Shown: positions 40,873 through 50,007, numbered from the stretch's first letter. The stretch is DNA of 64,000 nt from Ornithomonoglobus_A sp034090805 (GCA_034090805.1 JAXDRV010000104.1:6074-70073), one strand, 5' to 3'. Notes: generated from the letters alone by a model not told the origin. A program made the numbers and translations.

Positions 40873-41559
40873 ATGGATGAAATAATACGACTAAAGGGTA
40901 CGGGTGACGGAGTGAAAATATACATCGCTCCCAACAGCGCAATTGCCGAGGTTATCGCCGCCTTGCGTGAAAAGCTCGGCGAATACCGCAGCTTTTTCGG
41001 CAACGGAAAATGCAACGTATATTTTATAGGCGAAAATCTCACCGAGAGCGACCGCATACGTCTTACCTCCATAGCCAAAACAATGCTGCCGGAGGTTTCC
41101 GTAAGCTTCGGCGAAAAAAGACTTTTCAAAAAGCTTGAAAAGCTCCTCGAAAAAGAAAGCACCGAGGAAGCTCCCACGGAGCCGAAGCCTTATATACCGA
41201 CTCTTGAGGAGGTTATCGCAACAAATTTCAAGCATAACAGAGCAAGATTTTTCGAGGGCGTGGTGAAGCCCGGAAAGCGTGTTGAATCGGATTCTCACAT
41301 GATACTTGTCGGTGACGTTATGAAGGGCGGAGAGGTGTGCGCCTCCGGCAACGTCATAATATTCGGACGGCTTATGGGCAATGCCATCGCCGGTGCGGGC
41401 GGCAGTCGTGACGCTTACATACTCGCACTCGACTTTTCACCCGAAAATATCGCAATAACCGATATAAAGCTTGAAAATATGCCTCAGGACTGCGGAATTA
41501 AAAAAGCAAAGTTAATAAATAATGAAATTTTCGTTGAGGAATTTTTGTTGAATATATAG
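40873..41559 (+). CDS. minC: Septum site-determining protein MinC
   Basis: MinC inhibits FtsZ assembly away from midcell when activated by MinD. The C-terminal right-handed beta helix is clear: VKPGKRVESDSHMILVGDVM, then GGEVCASGNVIIFGRLMGNA and AGGSRDAYILALDF. The N-terminal domain (about residues 1-105) is less conserved. The 228-residue form starting MDEIIRLKG (40873) has AAAAGGAGG upstream. An alternative frame extends 44 codons into the preceding gene and is rejected. Confidence 0.94.
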   Translation: MDEIIRLKGTGDGVKIYIAPNSAIAEVIAALREKLGEYRSFFGNGKCNVYFIGENLTESDRIRLTSIAKTMLPEVSVSFGEKRLFKKLEKLLEKESTEEAPTEPKPYIPTLEEVIATNFKHNRARFFEGVVKPGKRVESDSHMILVGDVMKGGEVCASGNVIIFGRLMGNAIAGAGGSRDAYILALDFSPENIAITDIKLENMPQDCGIKKAKLINNEIFVEEFLLNI

Positions 41560-41585
41560 ACAAATCAAAAAAAGTGTGATATAAT
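41557..41585 (+). promoter_or_regulatory. Promoter of minD-mgsA overlapping the minC stop codon
   Basis: TAGACA (5 of 6) begins in the minC stop codon TAG and is followed after 17 bases by a perfect TATAAT, about 56 bases before minD. MinD and MgsA may therefore be made independently of the mre-min transcript. Confidence 0.6.
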
Positions 41586-41641
41586 AGTCATAGTGGATAT
41601 TTTTGCACTATAATTAAATCATCTAAAGAAAGGCAAACGAA

Positions 41642-42460
41642 ATGGGAAAAGTCATCATGGTAGCCTCCGGGAAGGGCGGCACGGGGAAAACCACCGCAGC
41701 TGCGAATTTGGGGGCGGCGCTTTCGGCAAGGGGAAGGCTTACGGTGCTTGTCGACATGGACATGGGGCTTAGAAATCTTGATGTTGCCTTGGGGCTTGAA
41801 AGCAGCATCGTATACGATTTTCTTGATTTGCTTGAGGGCAGATGCACTCTTGACGAGGTTCTCGTAAGAGCCGACGGCTATGAAAATCTTTATTTCATAG
41901 CAGCACCTCAGACGCATCCGCCTTCGGAATATGACGAAGAAAAGATCATCGAATTTTGGGATTCACTCAGAAACAGATTTGAATTTTGCATAGCGGATTC
42001 ACCGGCAGGCATAAGCGGAGGCTTTATATATTCCATGCTCGGAGCGGACAGCGCCGTAATTGTGACGCTCGCCGAAACGGCAGCACTCCGTGATGCGGAC
42101 AGAGTCATATCCATGCTTGAGGACAATCACCGGAGCAAAGAAAGCTCCGAATCGTGCGAAACATACAGTATCCGTCTAGTAGTGAACAGAGTAAGACCGG
42201 ATATGATCGAAAAAAAGCTTATGCTAAACATGGATGAATGTATGGATATACTCGGCATCCCTATGCTCGGCATAGTCCCGGATGATGAGGAACTCATGAA
42301 AGCAGGACTGCTCGGCACAACCGCCGTAAGCACGGAAGCGTCCGCAGCCGGACTTGCGTTCAAAAACATTGCCGCAAGGCTGTGCGGCGAAGATGTACCG
42401 ATTATGGAATTTAAGAAAAAAAGTTTTTGGGATAAATTCACAGGAATTTTCACCAAATGA
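41642..42460 (+). CDS. minD: Septum site-determining ATPase MinD
   Basis: MinD is a membrane-cycling ATPase that recruits MinC. The deviant Walker A loop SGKGGTGKTTAAANLG is near residues 9-24, with DMDMGLRNLDVALGLE and IADSPAGISGGF after it. The C-terminal amphipathic membrane-targeting helix is FKKKSFWDKFTGIF. The length is 272 residues. No minE follows; the next gene is mgsA 18 bases later. Confidence 0.96.
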   Translation: MGKVIMVASGKGGTGKTTAAANLGAALSARGRLTVLVDMDMGLRNLDVALGLESSIVYDFLDLLEGRCTLDEVLVRADGYENLYFIAAPQTHPPSEYDEEKIIEFWDSLRNRFEFCIADSPAGISGGFIYSMLGADSAVIVTLAETAALRDADRVISMLEDNHRSKESSESCETYSIRLVVNRVRPDMIEKKLMLNMDECMDILGIPMLGIVPDDEELMKAGLLGTTAVSTEASAAGLAFKNIAARLCGEDVPIMEFKKKSFWDKFTGIFTK

Positions 42461-42478
42461 TACACAGGGAGGTAAAAA

Positions 42479-42880
42479 ATGAATATTGCGTTGATTGCAC
42501 ATGACAAAAAAAAGGAATTAATGGTACAATTCTGCATTGCGTACAAGGGGATACTTTCGCGCCATGCGCTTTATGCCACTGGCACCACCGGAAAGGTAAT
42601 CATCGAAAATACAGGTCTTAATGTGTATAGGTTCTTATCAGGTCCACAGGGCGGCGATCAGCAGATAGGAGCCAGAATTGCATACAATGAAATAGATCTT
42701 GTACTGTTTTTCCGTGATCCTCTCAATGCGGAGAGCTATGAGCCTGATGTTTTTTCATTGCTCCGGCTGTGCGATATGCATAACATTCCGATTGCCACAA
42801 ATTCCGCAACGGCAGAGGTACTGATTCACGGTCTTGAAAGAGGCGATCTCGACTGGCGTGATATTGTTAATCCCAAGTAA
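42479..42880 (+). CDS. mgsA: Methylglyoxal synthase
   Basis: MgsA converts dihydroxyacetone phosphate to methylglyoxal, a bypass of lower glycolysis under phosphate limitation. The sequence shows MNIALIAHDKKKELM, the phosphate loop ATGTTGKVI, SGPQGGDQQIGARI and FFRDPLNAESYEPD with the catalytic aspartate. The 133 residues are standard. It is preceded by GGGAGG. Its position after min genes is conserved in Clostridia. Confidence 0.96.
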   Translation: MNIALIAHDKKKELMVQFCIAYKGILSRHALYATGTTGKVIIENTGLNVYRFLSGPQGGDQQIGARIAYNEIDLVLFFRDPLNAESYEPDVFSLLRLCDMHNIPIATNSATAEVLIHGLERGDLDWRDIVNPK

Positions 42881-43090
42881 AAAAGCTTTTGACAAAGCTG
42901 CGCCTTTGGCGCAAGGTAAGCTTTTTTGCTAATAGGAAATTGAGAAATTTCCTATTAGATAAAAAAGTCACTATCGTGACTGTCGTTCCGCTGCGCTCCA
43001 CTCCGATAAGTAGACTTTTTTGCTATTAGGAAATTGAGAAATTTCCTAATAGATAAAAAAGCTTTTGACAAAACTGCGCCTGCGGGCGCA
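42881..43090. repeat. Family 3 hairpin repeat, long copy, between convergent mgsA and manA
   Basis: Alternating modules follow mgsA: AAAAAGCTTTTGACAAAGC with a GCGCC/GGCGC hairpin, the perfect hairpin CTAATAGGAAATT/AATTTCCTATTAG-like unit, AAAAAAGTCACTATCGTGAC, a second hairpin CTATTAGGAAATTGAG/AAATTTCCTAATAG, and a second AAAAAAGCTTTTGACAAAAC. The modules match 14609-14770 almost base for base. T-runs at module ends suit termination in both directions. Confidence 0.8.
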
Positions 43091-43123
43091 GATATGAGGT
43101 AACGGTTTTTTTCCGTAAGCGAA

Positions 43124-43147
43124 AAAAAACGGCTTTCGCCGTTTTTT
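43124..43147. terminator. Bidirectional terminator between mgsA and manA
   Basis: AAAAAACGGC-TTTC-GCCGTTTTTT is a perfect 10 bp stem with A and T runs at its base, 7 bases beyond the manA stop codon. It can serve manA on the minus strand and mgsA on the plus strand. Confidence 0.85.
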
Positions 43148-43153
43148 ATGCTT

Positions 43154-44101
43154 TTATACATACGACAGTATAACATCACAGTCGCCGCTCAGTGTATACT
43201 CACCGTCCTGCGCCGGTATGAATATGCTGTCACCCTTATTTAGTTCAAGTGTTTCGCCGTTAAGGCTCAGCTTTCCGCTGCCATCGGTTACGATAAGCGA
43301 GTGGAAACAATCATCGGAAATATTTACGGTCATTTCGCCGTTCGGTCTTAACCGGCGCACCGTAAAATATTCGCAGCTTGCAAGCAGCGTATCGGCATCG
43401 TTTTCGCCGCATATTTCACGCTCTGGCGGAGGGGTGAGCGTCGAAACGTCAATCGCCTTATCGATATGAAGCTCACGAGGCTTGCCGTTTTTGTCCACAC
43501 GTCCGTAATCGTACACACGGTAGGTCGTATTTGAATTTTGCTGTATCTCGCATATCACAATTCCCGCACCTATTGCATGGATCGTCCCGGATTTGATGAA
43601 AAATACATCGCCCGTCTTGACAGGTACACGGTTCAGCACCTCAAGCAGGGTATTGTTTTCAATGCGCTCTTTTAGCTCGCTGCGGCTTATCTCTTTTTTT
43701 ACTCCGTAGTAAAGCGACGCTCCCTCGTCTGCCTCAAGAACGTACCACATTTCCGTTTTTCCGTATTCGCCCTCGACTCTCAATGCGTATTCGTCATTCG
43801 GATGTACCTGCACCGACAGATTACCGAGTGCGTCTATAAATTTAATCAAAATCGGAAAATACTCGAATTTTTCCGCATTTTTGCCAAGGCAGCCGCTATT
43901 TTTTGATATGTATTCGCTCAGCTTAAGTCCGTTAAATTCTCCGCCGTTTACAACGCTTTCTCCGTCCTTATGTGTTGACAGCTCCCAGCTTTCCGCAAGC
44001 TTGTCAAGCTCCGAATGCTTGTTGTATTTTTCCTTCAGCTTCGTACCGCCCCAAAGGTAGTCCTTAACTGCGGGCGAAAGACGTATTGCTTTTTTGTTCA
44101 T
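43154..44101 (-). CDS. manA: Class I mannose-6-phosphate isomerase
   Basis: ManA interconverts fructose-6-phosphate and mannose-6-phosphate. The cupin zinc ligands appear in LSVQVHPNDEYALRVEG, GKTEMWYVLEADE and SGTIHAIGAGI. The start LSPAVKDYLWGGTKLKEKYN is typical of the short Firmicute form, 315 residues. CGGAG lies upstream of the ATG. It follows galE by 23 bases, suggesting a sugar-nucleotide supply operon. Confidence 0.95.
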   Translation of the reverse strand: MNKKAIRLSPAVKDYLWGGTKLKEKYNKHSELDKLAESWELSTHKDGESVVNGGEFNGLKLSEYISKNSGCLGKNAEKFEYFPILIKFIDALGNLSVQVHPNDEYALRVEGEYGKTEMWYVLEADEGASLYYGVKKEISRSELKERIENNTLLEVLNRVPVKTGDVFFIKSGTIHAIGAGIVICEIQQNSNTTYRVYDYGRVDKNGKPRELHIDKAIDVSTLTPPPEREICGENDADTLLASCEYFTVRRLRPNGEMTVNISDDCFHSLIVTDGSGKLSLNGETLELNKGDSIFIPAQDGEYTLSGDCDVILSYV

Positions 44102-44124
44102 AATAATCTCCGTTCTGTTGTATT

Positions 44125-45138
44125 TCAGCCTTCAAACCCGTTCGGGTGTGTCGACTGCCATCTCCATGAATCCTCGCACATTTCCTCAATGCCTCTTGTT
44201 GCCTCCCAGTCAAGCTCTGCCTTTGCCTTTGCCGGATTTGCGTAGCACTGTGCAATGTCGCCGGGACGTCTGGGGTCGATCTGATACGGTATCTCCTTGC
44301 CGCACGCCTTTGAAAATGCGTCGATTATCTGAAGCACGCTGTAGCCGTTGCCCGTGCCGAGGTTATATATATGCACGCCCGGAACGTCTGTTTTCTTTTC
44401 AATCGCCTTGAGATGTCCCAAAGCAAGGTCAACAACGTGAATATAATCTCTCACGCCTGTTCCGTCGGGAGTGGGATAATCGTTGCCGAATACGTGAACC
44501 TTCTCAAGCTTGCCGACAGCAACCTGCGCAACGTACGGAAGAAGATTGTTGGGTATTCCCTTGGGATCCTCACCCATAATTCCGCTCTTGTTTGCGCCGA
44601 TAGGATTAAAGTATCTCAAAAGCGTTACCGACAGCTTGCTGTTTGCCGCATGAGTATCCTTTAAAATCTGTTCAATAAATAACTTTGTCGAGCCGTAGGG
44701 ATTTGTCGTCGAAAGCGGGAAGTCCTCCGTAATGGGAACTGTTTTCGGCATTCCGTAAACCGTAGCCGAGGACGAGAACACGATGTTATTCACGTCATAC
44801 TTTTCCATAAGCTGTAACAGATACAGTGTGCCTGTTATGTTATTGTGATAATATGTAATCGGTATCTGAGTGGATTCACCCACTGCCTTAAGTCCCGCAA
44901 AATGAATTACCGCATCAATCTTGTTTTCGGCAAATACCTTCTCCATTTCGTCCTTGTCGAGCATATCAACCTTGTAGAACGGGAAATCCTTGCCTGTAAG
45001 CTTCTTTACCGCGTCAAGGCACTTCTCGCTTGAATTTGAAAGATTGTCGAGAACAATTATTTCATAGCCTGCATTAAGCAGCTCTACGCAGGTGTGACTG
45101 CCGATATATCCGGCACCGCCGGTAACTAAAATTTTCAT
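44125..45138 (-). CDS. galE: UDP-glucose 4-epimerase
   Basis: GalE interconverts UDP-glucose and UDP-galactose with tightly bound NAD. The Rossmann start ILVTGGAGYIGSHTCVELL, the SSSATVYG serine motif and the catalytic Y-x-x-x-K in NPYGSTKLFIEQ are present, and GVRDYIHVVDLALGHL follows. The length of 337 residues is standard. The AGGAGG ribosome site is strong. It provides precursors for wall or capsule glycans, and leads manA. Confidence 0.96.
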   Translation of the reverse strand: MKILVTGGAGYIGSHTCVELLNAGYEIIVLDNLSNSSEKCLDAVKKLTGKDFPFYKVDMLDKDEMEKVFAENKIDAVIHFAGLKAVGESTQIPITYYHNNITGTLYLLQLMEKYDVNNIVFSSSATVYGMPKTVPITEDFPLSTTNPYGSTKLFIEQILKDTHAANSKLSVTLLRYFNPIGANKSGIMGEDPKGIPNNLLPYVAQVAVGKLEKVHVFGNDYPTPDGTGVRDYIHVVDLALGHLKAIEKKTDVPGVHIYNLGTGNGYSVLQIIDAFSKACGKEIPYQIDPRRPGDIAQCYANPAKAKAELDWEATRGIEEMCEDSWRWQSTHPNGFEG

Positions 45139-45232
45139 AGCTTTTAATCCTCCTGATTTTTATAATTCGTGTGACAGGCAAAACACCCGTATTGGGCGAA
45201 ATCTTAATTTTGCGCATCACTGCTATAATTCA

Positions 45233-45261
45233 ATTATACATCATATTTACCGATTATTCAA
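45233..45261 (-). promoter_or_regulatory. Promoter of galE-manA
   Basis: On the minus strand TTGAAT, 17 bases and a perfect TATAAT lie about 95 bases before galE. A second TATAGC-like box lies closer to the gene. Confidence 0.6.
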
Positions 45262-45287
45262 TAGCAAAAAATCAATTTTTATTATAT

Positions 45288-47030
45288 TTATTTTGAATAC
45301 ATACTGTATAGGTTATAATACAGTCCTTTTTTTGCCAAAAGCTCCTCATGCGTCCCCTGCTCCTCTATGCCGTTTTCGGTCAGCACAAGTATGAGCGTTG
45401 CGTTTCTTATGGTCGTAAGGCGGTGAGCTATCGTGAACACCGTCCTCCCTTTTGACAGCTCCTCAAGCGACTGCTGAACTATTCTTTCGCTTTCGTTGTC
45501 AAGTGCGGAGGTAGCCTCGTCAAGAATGAGTATCGGGGGATTTTTGAGGAATACTCTTGCAATTGAAATCCTCTGCTTCTGCCCTCCCGAAAGCTTTACT
45601 CCTCTTTCGCCGACATATGTGTTGTATCCGTCCGGAAGAGCCAAGATAAACTCATGCGCCCCGGCACGCTTTGCCGCCTTTATCACATCGTCCATGGAGG
45701 CGCCCGGCAGTCCGTAGGCTATGTTTTCAAACACAGTTCCCGAAAACAGATATACGTCCTGCTGCACCGTTCCGACGGCATTCCTGAGGGATTTCAGTGT
45801 GACGCTTGTTATATCCGTCCCGTCAATCAAAATACGTCCCTCCGTAACATCGTAAAATCTCGGAATCAGGCTGCACAGCGTCGTCTTTCCGCCTCCCGAC
45901 GGACCGACAAGCGCAACGCTTTCCCCTTTTTTGATGTCGAGATTGATATTCGACAGTACCTCCGTTTCGGTATCATCGCTGTAATGGAAGCCTACATTGT
46001 CAAACTTGATGTTGCCCTCAACGTTTTTCAGCTCCGAAGCGTTATCCTTTTCCGTAATATCGGCGGGCGTGTCCATAATCTCGATAAAACGCTCTATTCC
46101 CGTCATTCCGCGCTGGAACTGCTCGGTAAACTGAATTATCGTTCTGAGTGACGCAAGCAGAGTGCTGACGTAAAGCAGATACGGAGTCAAATCCGCCGCC
46201 GACAGCTCGCCATTTATTATAAACAATCCTCCGGCAACAACTACCGTAAGATACATTATACCCTCAAAAAACCTGTTCGAGGTCTGGAAGCCTGCCATAT
46301 AAAAATAGCCCGTCTTTTTCGTTCCGAGAAATTTTTTATTCCCCTCCTCAAACTTTTTCGCCTCCGCCTCCTCGTTGGCAAACGACTTTACCACACGTAT
46401 TCCGAGAAGAGTATCCTCCGCTTGGGCATTTATTTCGCCTATCTGCTCACGCTGGCTCTTAAACGCTTTGCGCATACGTCCGTTGAAGAATTTTATAAAA
46501 ATAAACAGCAGCGGCATCGACAGGAAAATTATAAGCGCAAAGGGTATGTTTACGCTGCACAGAATTACAAACGACACTACTATTTTCAAGCTGCATATGA
46601 ACAGCTCCTCCGGGCAGTGATGAGCAAATTCCGTCACGTCAAACAGGTCGTTTGTAAGCCTTGACATAAGCTGTCCGATTTTATGGTTTGAATAAAATGA
46701 GTGCGACAGCGTTTCAAGATGCCCGAATAAATCACGGCGCATATCCGTTTCGATTTTTGCGCCCATTATGTGACCCGTATCCGCCATGTAAAAATTTGCC
46801 GCCGCATCGATTATGCGCAGTATAAGATAAAATGCTCCGATTTTCAGCACAAGTCCGACAGTCAGCGAGGCTATGTCATTCATGGCGATTTCCGTTATAT
46901 GACGGACAAGCATCGGAAACACAAGCTCGCACACCGTCGTAAGCGACGCACACAGCAAATCGAATACGAGTATCGGTATGTACGGCTTAAAATACGGTAC
47001 AAACCGCTTTATAAGATATGTCATTTTCAT
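45288..47030 (-). CDS. ABC exporter, fused permease and ATPase
   Basis: A 580-residue half-transporter: six membrane helices (about residues 15-300) fused to an ATPase. The ATPase shows Walker A VGPSGGGKTTLCSL, the signature LSGGQKQRISIARV, Walker B PPILILDEATSALD and the switch histidine IAHRLTT. Family members (MsbA/LmrA/BmrA-like) export lipids, peptides or drugs as dimers; the substrate cannot be read from sequence. GAGGAG precedes the ATG at 47030. Confidence 0.93.
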   Translation of the reverse strand: MKMTYLIKRFVPYFKPYIPILVFDLLCASLTTVCELVFPMLVRHITEIAMNDIASLTVGLVLKIGAFYLILRIIDAAANFYMADTGHIMGAKIETDMRRDLFGHLETLSHSFYSNHKIGQLMSRLTNDLFDVTEFAHHCPEELFICSLKIVVSFVILCSVNIPFALIIFLSMPLLFIFIKFFNGRMRKAFKSQREQIGEINAQAEDTLLGIRVVKSFANEEAEAKKFEEGNKKFLGTKKTGYFYMAGFQTSNRFFEGIMYLTVVVAGGLFIINGELSAADLTPYLLYVSTLLASLRTIIQFTEQFQRGMTGIERFIEIMDTPADITEKDNASELKNVEGNIKFDNVGFHYSDDTETEVLSNINLDIKKGESVALVGPSGGGKTTLCSLIPRFYDVTEGRILIDGTDITSVTLKSLRNAVGTVQQDVYLFSGTVFENIAYGLPGASMDDVIKAAKRAGAHEFILALPDGYNTYVGERGVKLSGGQKQRISIARVFLKNPPILILDEATSALDNESERIVQQSLEELSKGRTVFTIAHRLTTIRNATLILVLTENGIEEQGTHEELLAKKGLYYNLYSMYSK

Positions 47031-47050
47031 ATGTTAATCTCCTCTCTTTT

Positions 47051-47148
47051 CTTCGGACTTTGAGATATTTCCGATTAAGCTTCGGCTCAAACACCCTCAC
47101 TGCGTTCGGAACTCGCCAAAGCTTAATCGGAAACATCACAAAATCCGA
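47051..47148. repeat. Family 1 partial copy 5, between acyltransferase and ABC exporter genes
   Basis: Only the first palindromic module is present: GATATTTCCGATTAAGCTT pairs with AAGCTTAATCGGAAACATC around a loop with GGCTCAAACACCCTCACT. The terminal inverted repeats and the second module are missing, and no clear flanking duplication is seen. It abuts the acyltransferase stop codon. Confidence 0.7.
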
Positions 47149-48357
47149 CTACTTTATTTTTATATGCGTATATCTTTTCAACGCTCCCTTAAAGCCGTAT
47201 TTCACAATCGGTCTTTCAATCAGATATGTGCTTATAACTGCCGCTGCAAGGCTCAGAGCTATGCTCAGCAGCAAAAATATCACCATCGCTCTTTTGTCGT
47301 TCATAACCGGGTCTGCCGTTGTCGGCGGGATATTCAGCTTCTTTAATACAATATGGATATTTTGGTGCCAAAGATAGAAGCTGTAGGAAATTGCCGAAAC
47401 AAAGGCAAAAAACCTGTTCCCCAAAAATCTTTGCCACGCACCCGCAGAATACGACGCCGAAAATATAAAAAGCGCAAACAGTGCCGACGGTATCGTTCGG
47501 TACAAAAGTCTGTGGTAGGACTGCGCGTCTGCGCCGTCGATCAGTGCCGCTCCCATCCATATCATATAATAATACACTCCGACAAGGCTCAGCAATGACG
47601 CCGCCGTCATCAGCACTCTTGAGGCTTTTGACAGCGTAAGCCTGTTTCGGACATACACAACGCAGTATGCGCTGAACATTCCCCAGCCGAACACATCGGT
47701 ATACAACAGCGGGTTTGCCATTACGTATATGTCAACTCCGAGCTTTGACGCTGCCCTAAGTCTGCATATATGCCCGATTATCAGCATGATTCCGAATGTA
47801 CCTGACGGACTTTTTCTGAAAAATGACGCAATAATCGGGAAAACCAAATAAAATGCCGCCTCTATCCCAAGTGTCCATGCGGTTGATATTACAGAGCCGA
47901 GAGTAGACGGCGTACAATTATGAAGAAAAAGCGCATGAAGTCCGAAATGCTTTATCACATCCGCCGCACTGTGTACATTATAGGTATTATAGGACAGCAC
48001 CGGAAAAACAAGCAGCAGCAACAGCATAAAATAGTACGACGGAAGTATTCGCCTGAGTCTTTTTATGTAAAACTGTTTCCACGAAATCGGCTTTGACTCA
48101 CCGAACATATTCCGCGCAATCGGATAAAAAAGTCCGAAGCCGCTCATTACAAAAAAGGCCTCTATCGCAATATAGCCGTACCTTTGGAACGGCTCAAGAT
48201 TGACCGTTATTCCGAAAATATCAAATTTTGCCGACAGCCACGTCTGCTGCCAGTTATGAAATGCAAATATCAAAATCGTGCAGACGGCTCTCAAGGCATC
48301 AAGCGCAGGGATATAGCCGTCAATGCTTTCTTTTCTTGTTTTTATTATTTTCATCAT
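47149..48357 (-). CDS. Membrane acyltransferase (acyltransferase family 3)
   Basis: A 402-residue polytopic protein with about ten membrane helices. The N-terminal motif YIPALDALRAVCTILIFAFH holds the catalytic histidine region of the family (R-x-x-A near the first helix, then FH). AIEAFFVMSGFGLFYP and the R-R motif FYIKRLRRILPSYYF are typical. Such enzymes O-acetylate or acylate cell-surface glycans. The start is set at 48357 (MMKIIKTRK), since the upstream 42 in-frame codons overlap another frame and have no ribosome site. GGGG lies 3-7 bases before it. Confidence 0.87.
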   Translation of the reverse strand: MMKIIKTRKESIDGYIPALDALRAVCTILIFAFHNWQQTWLSAKFDIFGITVNLEPFQRYGYIAIEAFFVMSGFGLFYPIARNMFGESKPISWKQFYIKRLRRILPSYYFMLLLLLVFPVLSYNTYNVHSAADVIKHFGLHALFLHNCTPSTLGSVISTAWTLGIEAAFYLVFPIIASFFRKSPSGTFGIMLIIGHICRLRAASKLGVDIYVMANPLLYTDVFGWGMFSAYCVVYVRNRLTLSKASRVLMTAASLLSLVGVYYYMIWMGAALIDGADAQSYHRLLYRTIPSALFALFIFSASYSAGAWQRFLGNRFFAFVSAISYSFYLWHQNIHIVLKKLNIPPTTADPVMNDKRAMVIFLLLSIALSLAAAVISTYLIERPIVKYGFKGALKRYTHIKIK

Positions 48358-48499
48358 ATTCCCCGTGCCTTGCCGTGCGGCCGCCTTTTTCGCATAAAAG
48401 AACCGCAGCGGCAGTACACAAGGCGGCGGCAGCTCCGGCAAGAATAAGTCCCGCCGGCACTGCTCCGCAGCCCTGTACCGCAAGTCTGAGCATAGTCAT
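48320..48499 (-). CDS. Possible 59-residue single-span membrane peptide (uncertain)
   Basis: An open frame starts 1 base after the aminopeptidase stop (TAATATG) and runs into the acyltransferase start. It would encode MTMLRLAVQGCGAVPAGLIL followed by a hydrophobic Ala/Leu-rich stretch (AGAAAALCTAAAVLL), then a charged tail. There is no Shine-Dalgarno, so translation would depend on coupling to the upstream gene. It could equally be a spacer; only conservation or ribosome data would decide. Confidence 0.25.
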   Translation of the reverse strand: MTMLRLAVQGCGAVPAGLILAGAAAALCTAAAVLLCEKGGRTARHGEYDENNKNKKRKH

Positions 48500-48500
48500 A

Positions 48501-49907
48501 TTATCTGTACTTATAAAAAGCCTTGTATGCTTTATATGCCATATAAATATCCGTTTTTGCCGTTATTTCAAACGGAGCGTGCATTGACAAAACCGATACG
48601 CCGCAGTCTATTACGTCCATGTTCAGGTTTGCAACGTACTGTGCAATCGTTCCGCCGCCTCCTGCGTCAACCTTGCCAAGCTCTCCCGTCTGCCACACAA
48701 CGTTATCCTTTGCCATAATCCGTGCAAGCTCGCTGACAAACTCCGCATTTGCGTCCGATGAACCGGATTTTCCTCTCGCTCCGGTGTACTTCGTCAAAAC
48801 AACACCACAGTTGCAGAAAGATGCGTTCCTCTTTTCCGATACGCTCTCATAAGTGGGATCTACTCCGGCATTCACGTCCGAGGACATACAAGCCGAGCTT
48901 GATATTACCTTGTTATACTGAGTAATCGTGCATGAGCCTGTCATCTTTTCGATAATCTCGGCAACCGTCATCTCAAAGAATGCGCTCTTCATTCCGGTGT
49001 TGCCCATCGAGCCTATCTCCTCTTTGTCAACAAGTATCGCCATCGCCGTCTTTTTCGGTGCGGAGATGTCGAGAATACCACGCAAAGTCGTAAATGCACA
49101 CACTCTGTCGTCCTGACCGTATGCGCCTATAAAGCTTTCGTCAAATCCCACATTCTTTGCCTTAAACGCAGGCACAGCCTCAATTTCCGCTGTACGGAAA
49201 TCGCACTCCTTCATGCCGTATTTTTCGTTTAAGTGCTTTAAAATCATAAGCTTTACCTTTTCGCTTACGTCCTTTGATGTAACGGGACGGCCGCCCACAA
49301 GTATATTCAGGTTTTCGCCCTCAATACCCTCTGTCATTTTCTTTGACATCTGATCCCCCGCAAGATGCGGCAGCAAATCAGTCACGCAGAAAACGGGATC
49401 ACTTTCATTTTCGCCTATGTTAAGCTCTATTTTATCCCCGTTTTCGGTATATATCACACCATGGAGAGCAAGAGGGATTGTTGTCCACTGATACTTCTTT
49501 ATTCCTCCGTAATAGTGCGTCTTAAAAAGCGCCATATCGTTGCTTTCATAGAGCGGGTTTTGCTTAAGGTCAAGCCTCGGTGAGTCGATATGCGCTCCGA
49601 CAAGGTTTATACCATTTGAAATATCCTCCGTTCCGATAACGGCAAGCAAAATATTTTTGCCCCTGTTTACCGTGTAAACCTTATCGCCCGCCTTCAGTGC
49701 GGAAACGTCACCAAGCGGCTTAAAGCCGTTCTCCTCGGCAAGCCTTATGCTAAGCTCCACGCACTCTCTTTCCGTTTTTCCGCTGTCAAGAAATCCTCTG
49801 TATTCATCGCAGAGACCGTTCATCTCCGAAAGCTCCTCGTCCGTGATCACCTCATACACGTTCGTTCGCTTATAACTTAAATCCTCAAATAATTCCTTAT
49901 CTGTCAA
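48501..49907 (-). CDS. M18 family zinc aminopeptidase
   Basis: A cytoplasmic dodecameric aminopeptidase I/ApeB type of 468 residues, removing neutral or acidic N-terminal residues from peptides. Metal-binding and catalytic motifs appear in order: LVGAHIDSPRLDLKQ, GQDDRVCAFTTL, LVDKEEIGSMGNTGM, SSACMSSDVNAGVDP and the C-terminal SMHAPFEITAKTDIYMAYK. The start codon is TTG (49905-49907) with AAAGGT about 10 bases upstream, a weak combination. It is the first gene of this minus-strand group. Confidence 0.94.
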   Translation of the reverse strand: MTDKELFEDLSYKRTNVYEVITDEELSEMNGLCDEYRGFLDSGKTERECVELSIRLAEENGFKPLGDVSALKAGDKVYTVNRGKNILLAVIGTEDISNGINLVGAHIDSPRLDLKQNPLYESNDMALFKTHYYGGIKKYQWTTIPLALHGVIYTENGDKIELNIGENESDPVFCVTDLLPHLAGDQMSKKMTEGIEGENLNILVGGRPVTSKDVSEKVKLMILKHLNEKYGMKECDFRTAEIEAVPAFKAKNVGFDESFIGAYGQDDRVCAFTTLRGILDISAPKKTAMAILVDKEEIGSMGNTGMKSAFFEMTVAEIIEKMTGSCTITQYNKVISSSACMSSDVNAGVDPTYESVSEKRNASFCNCGVVLTKYTGARGKSGSSDANAEFVSELARIMAKDNVVWQTGELGKVDAGGGGTIAQYVANLNMDVIDCGVSVLSMHAPFEITAKTDIYMAYKAYKAFYKYR

Positions 49908-50007
49908 AATAATCAGACCTTTCTATACATTATTCACATTTAGTATACCACATTATCAAAATTTAGTCCACACTTTTTATAAAATTGATAAAATTTATAC
50001 AAATTCA

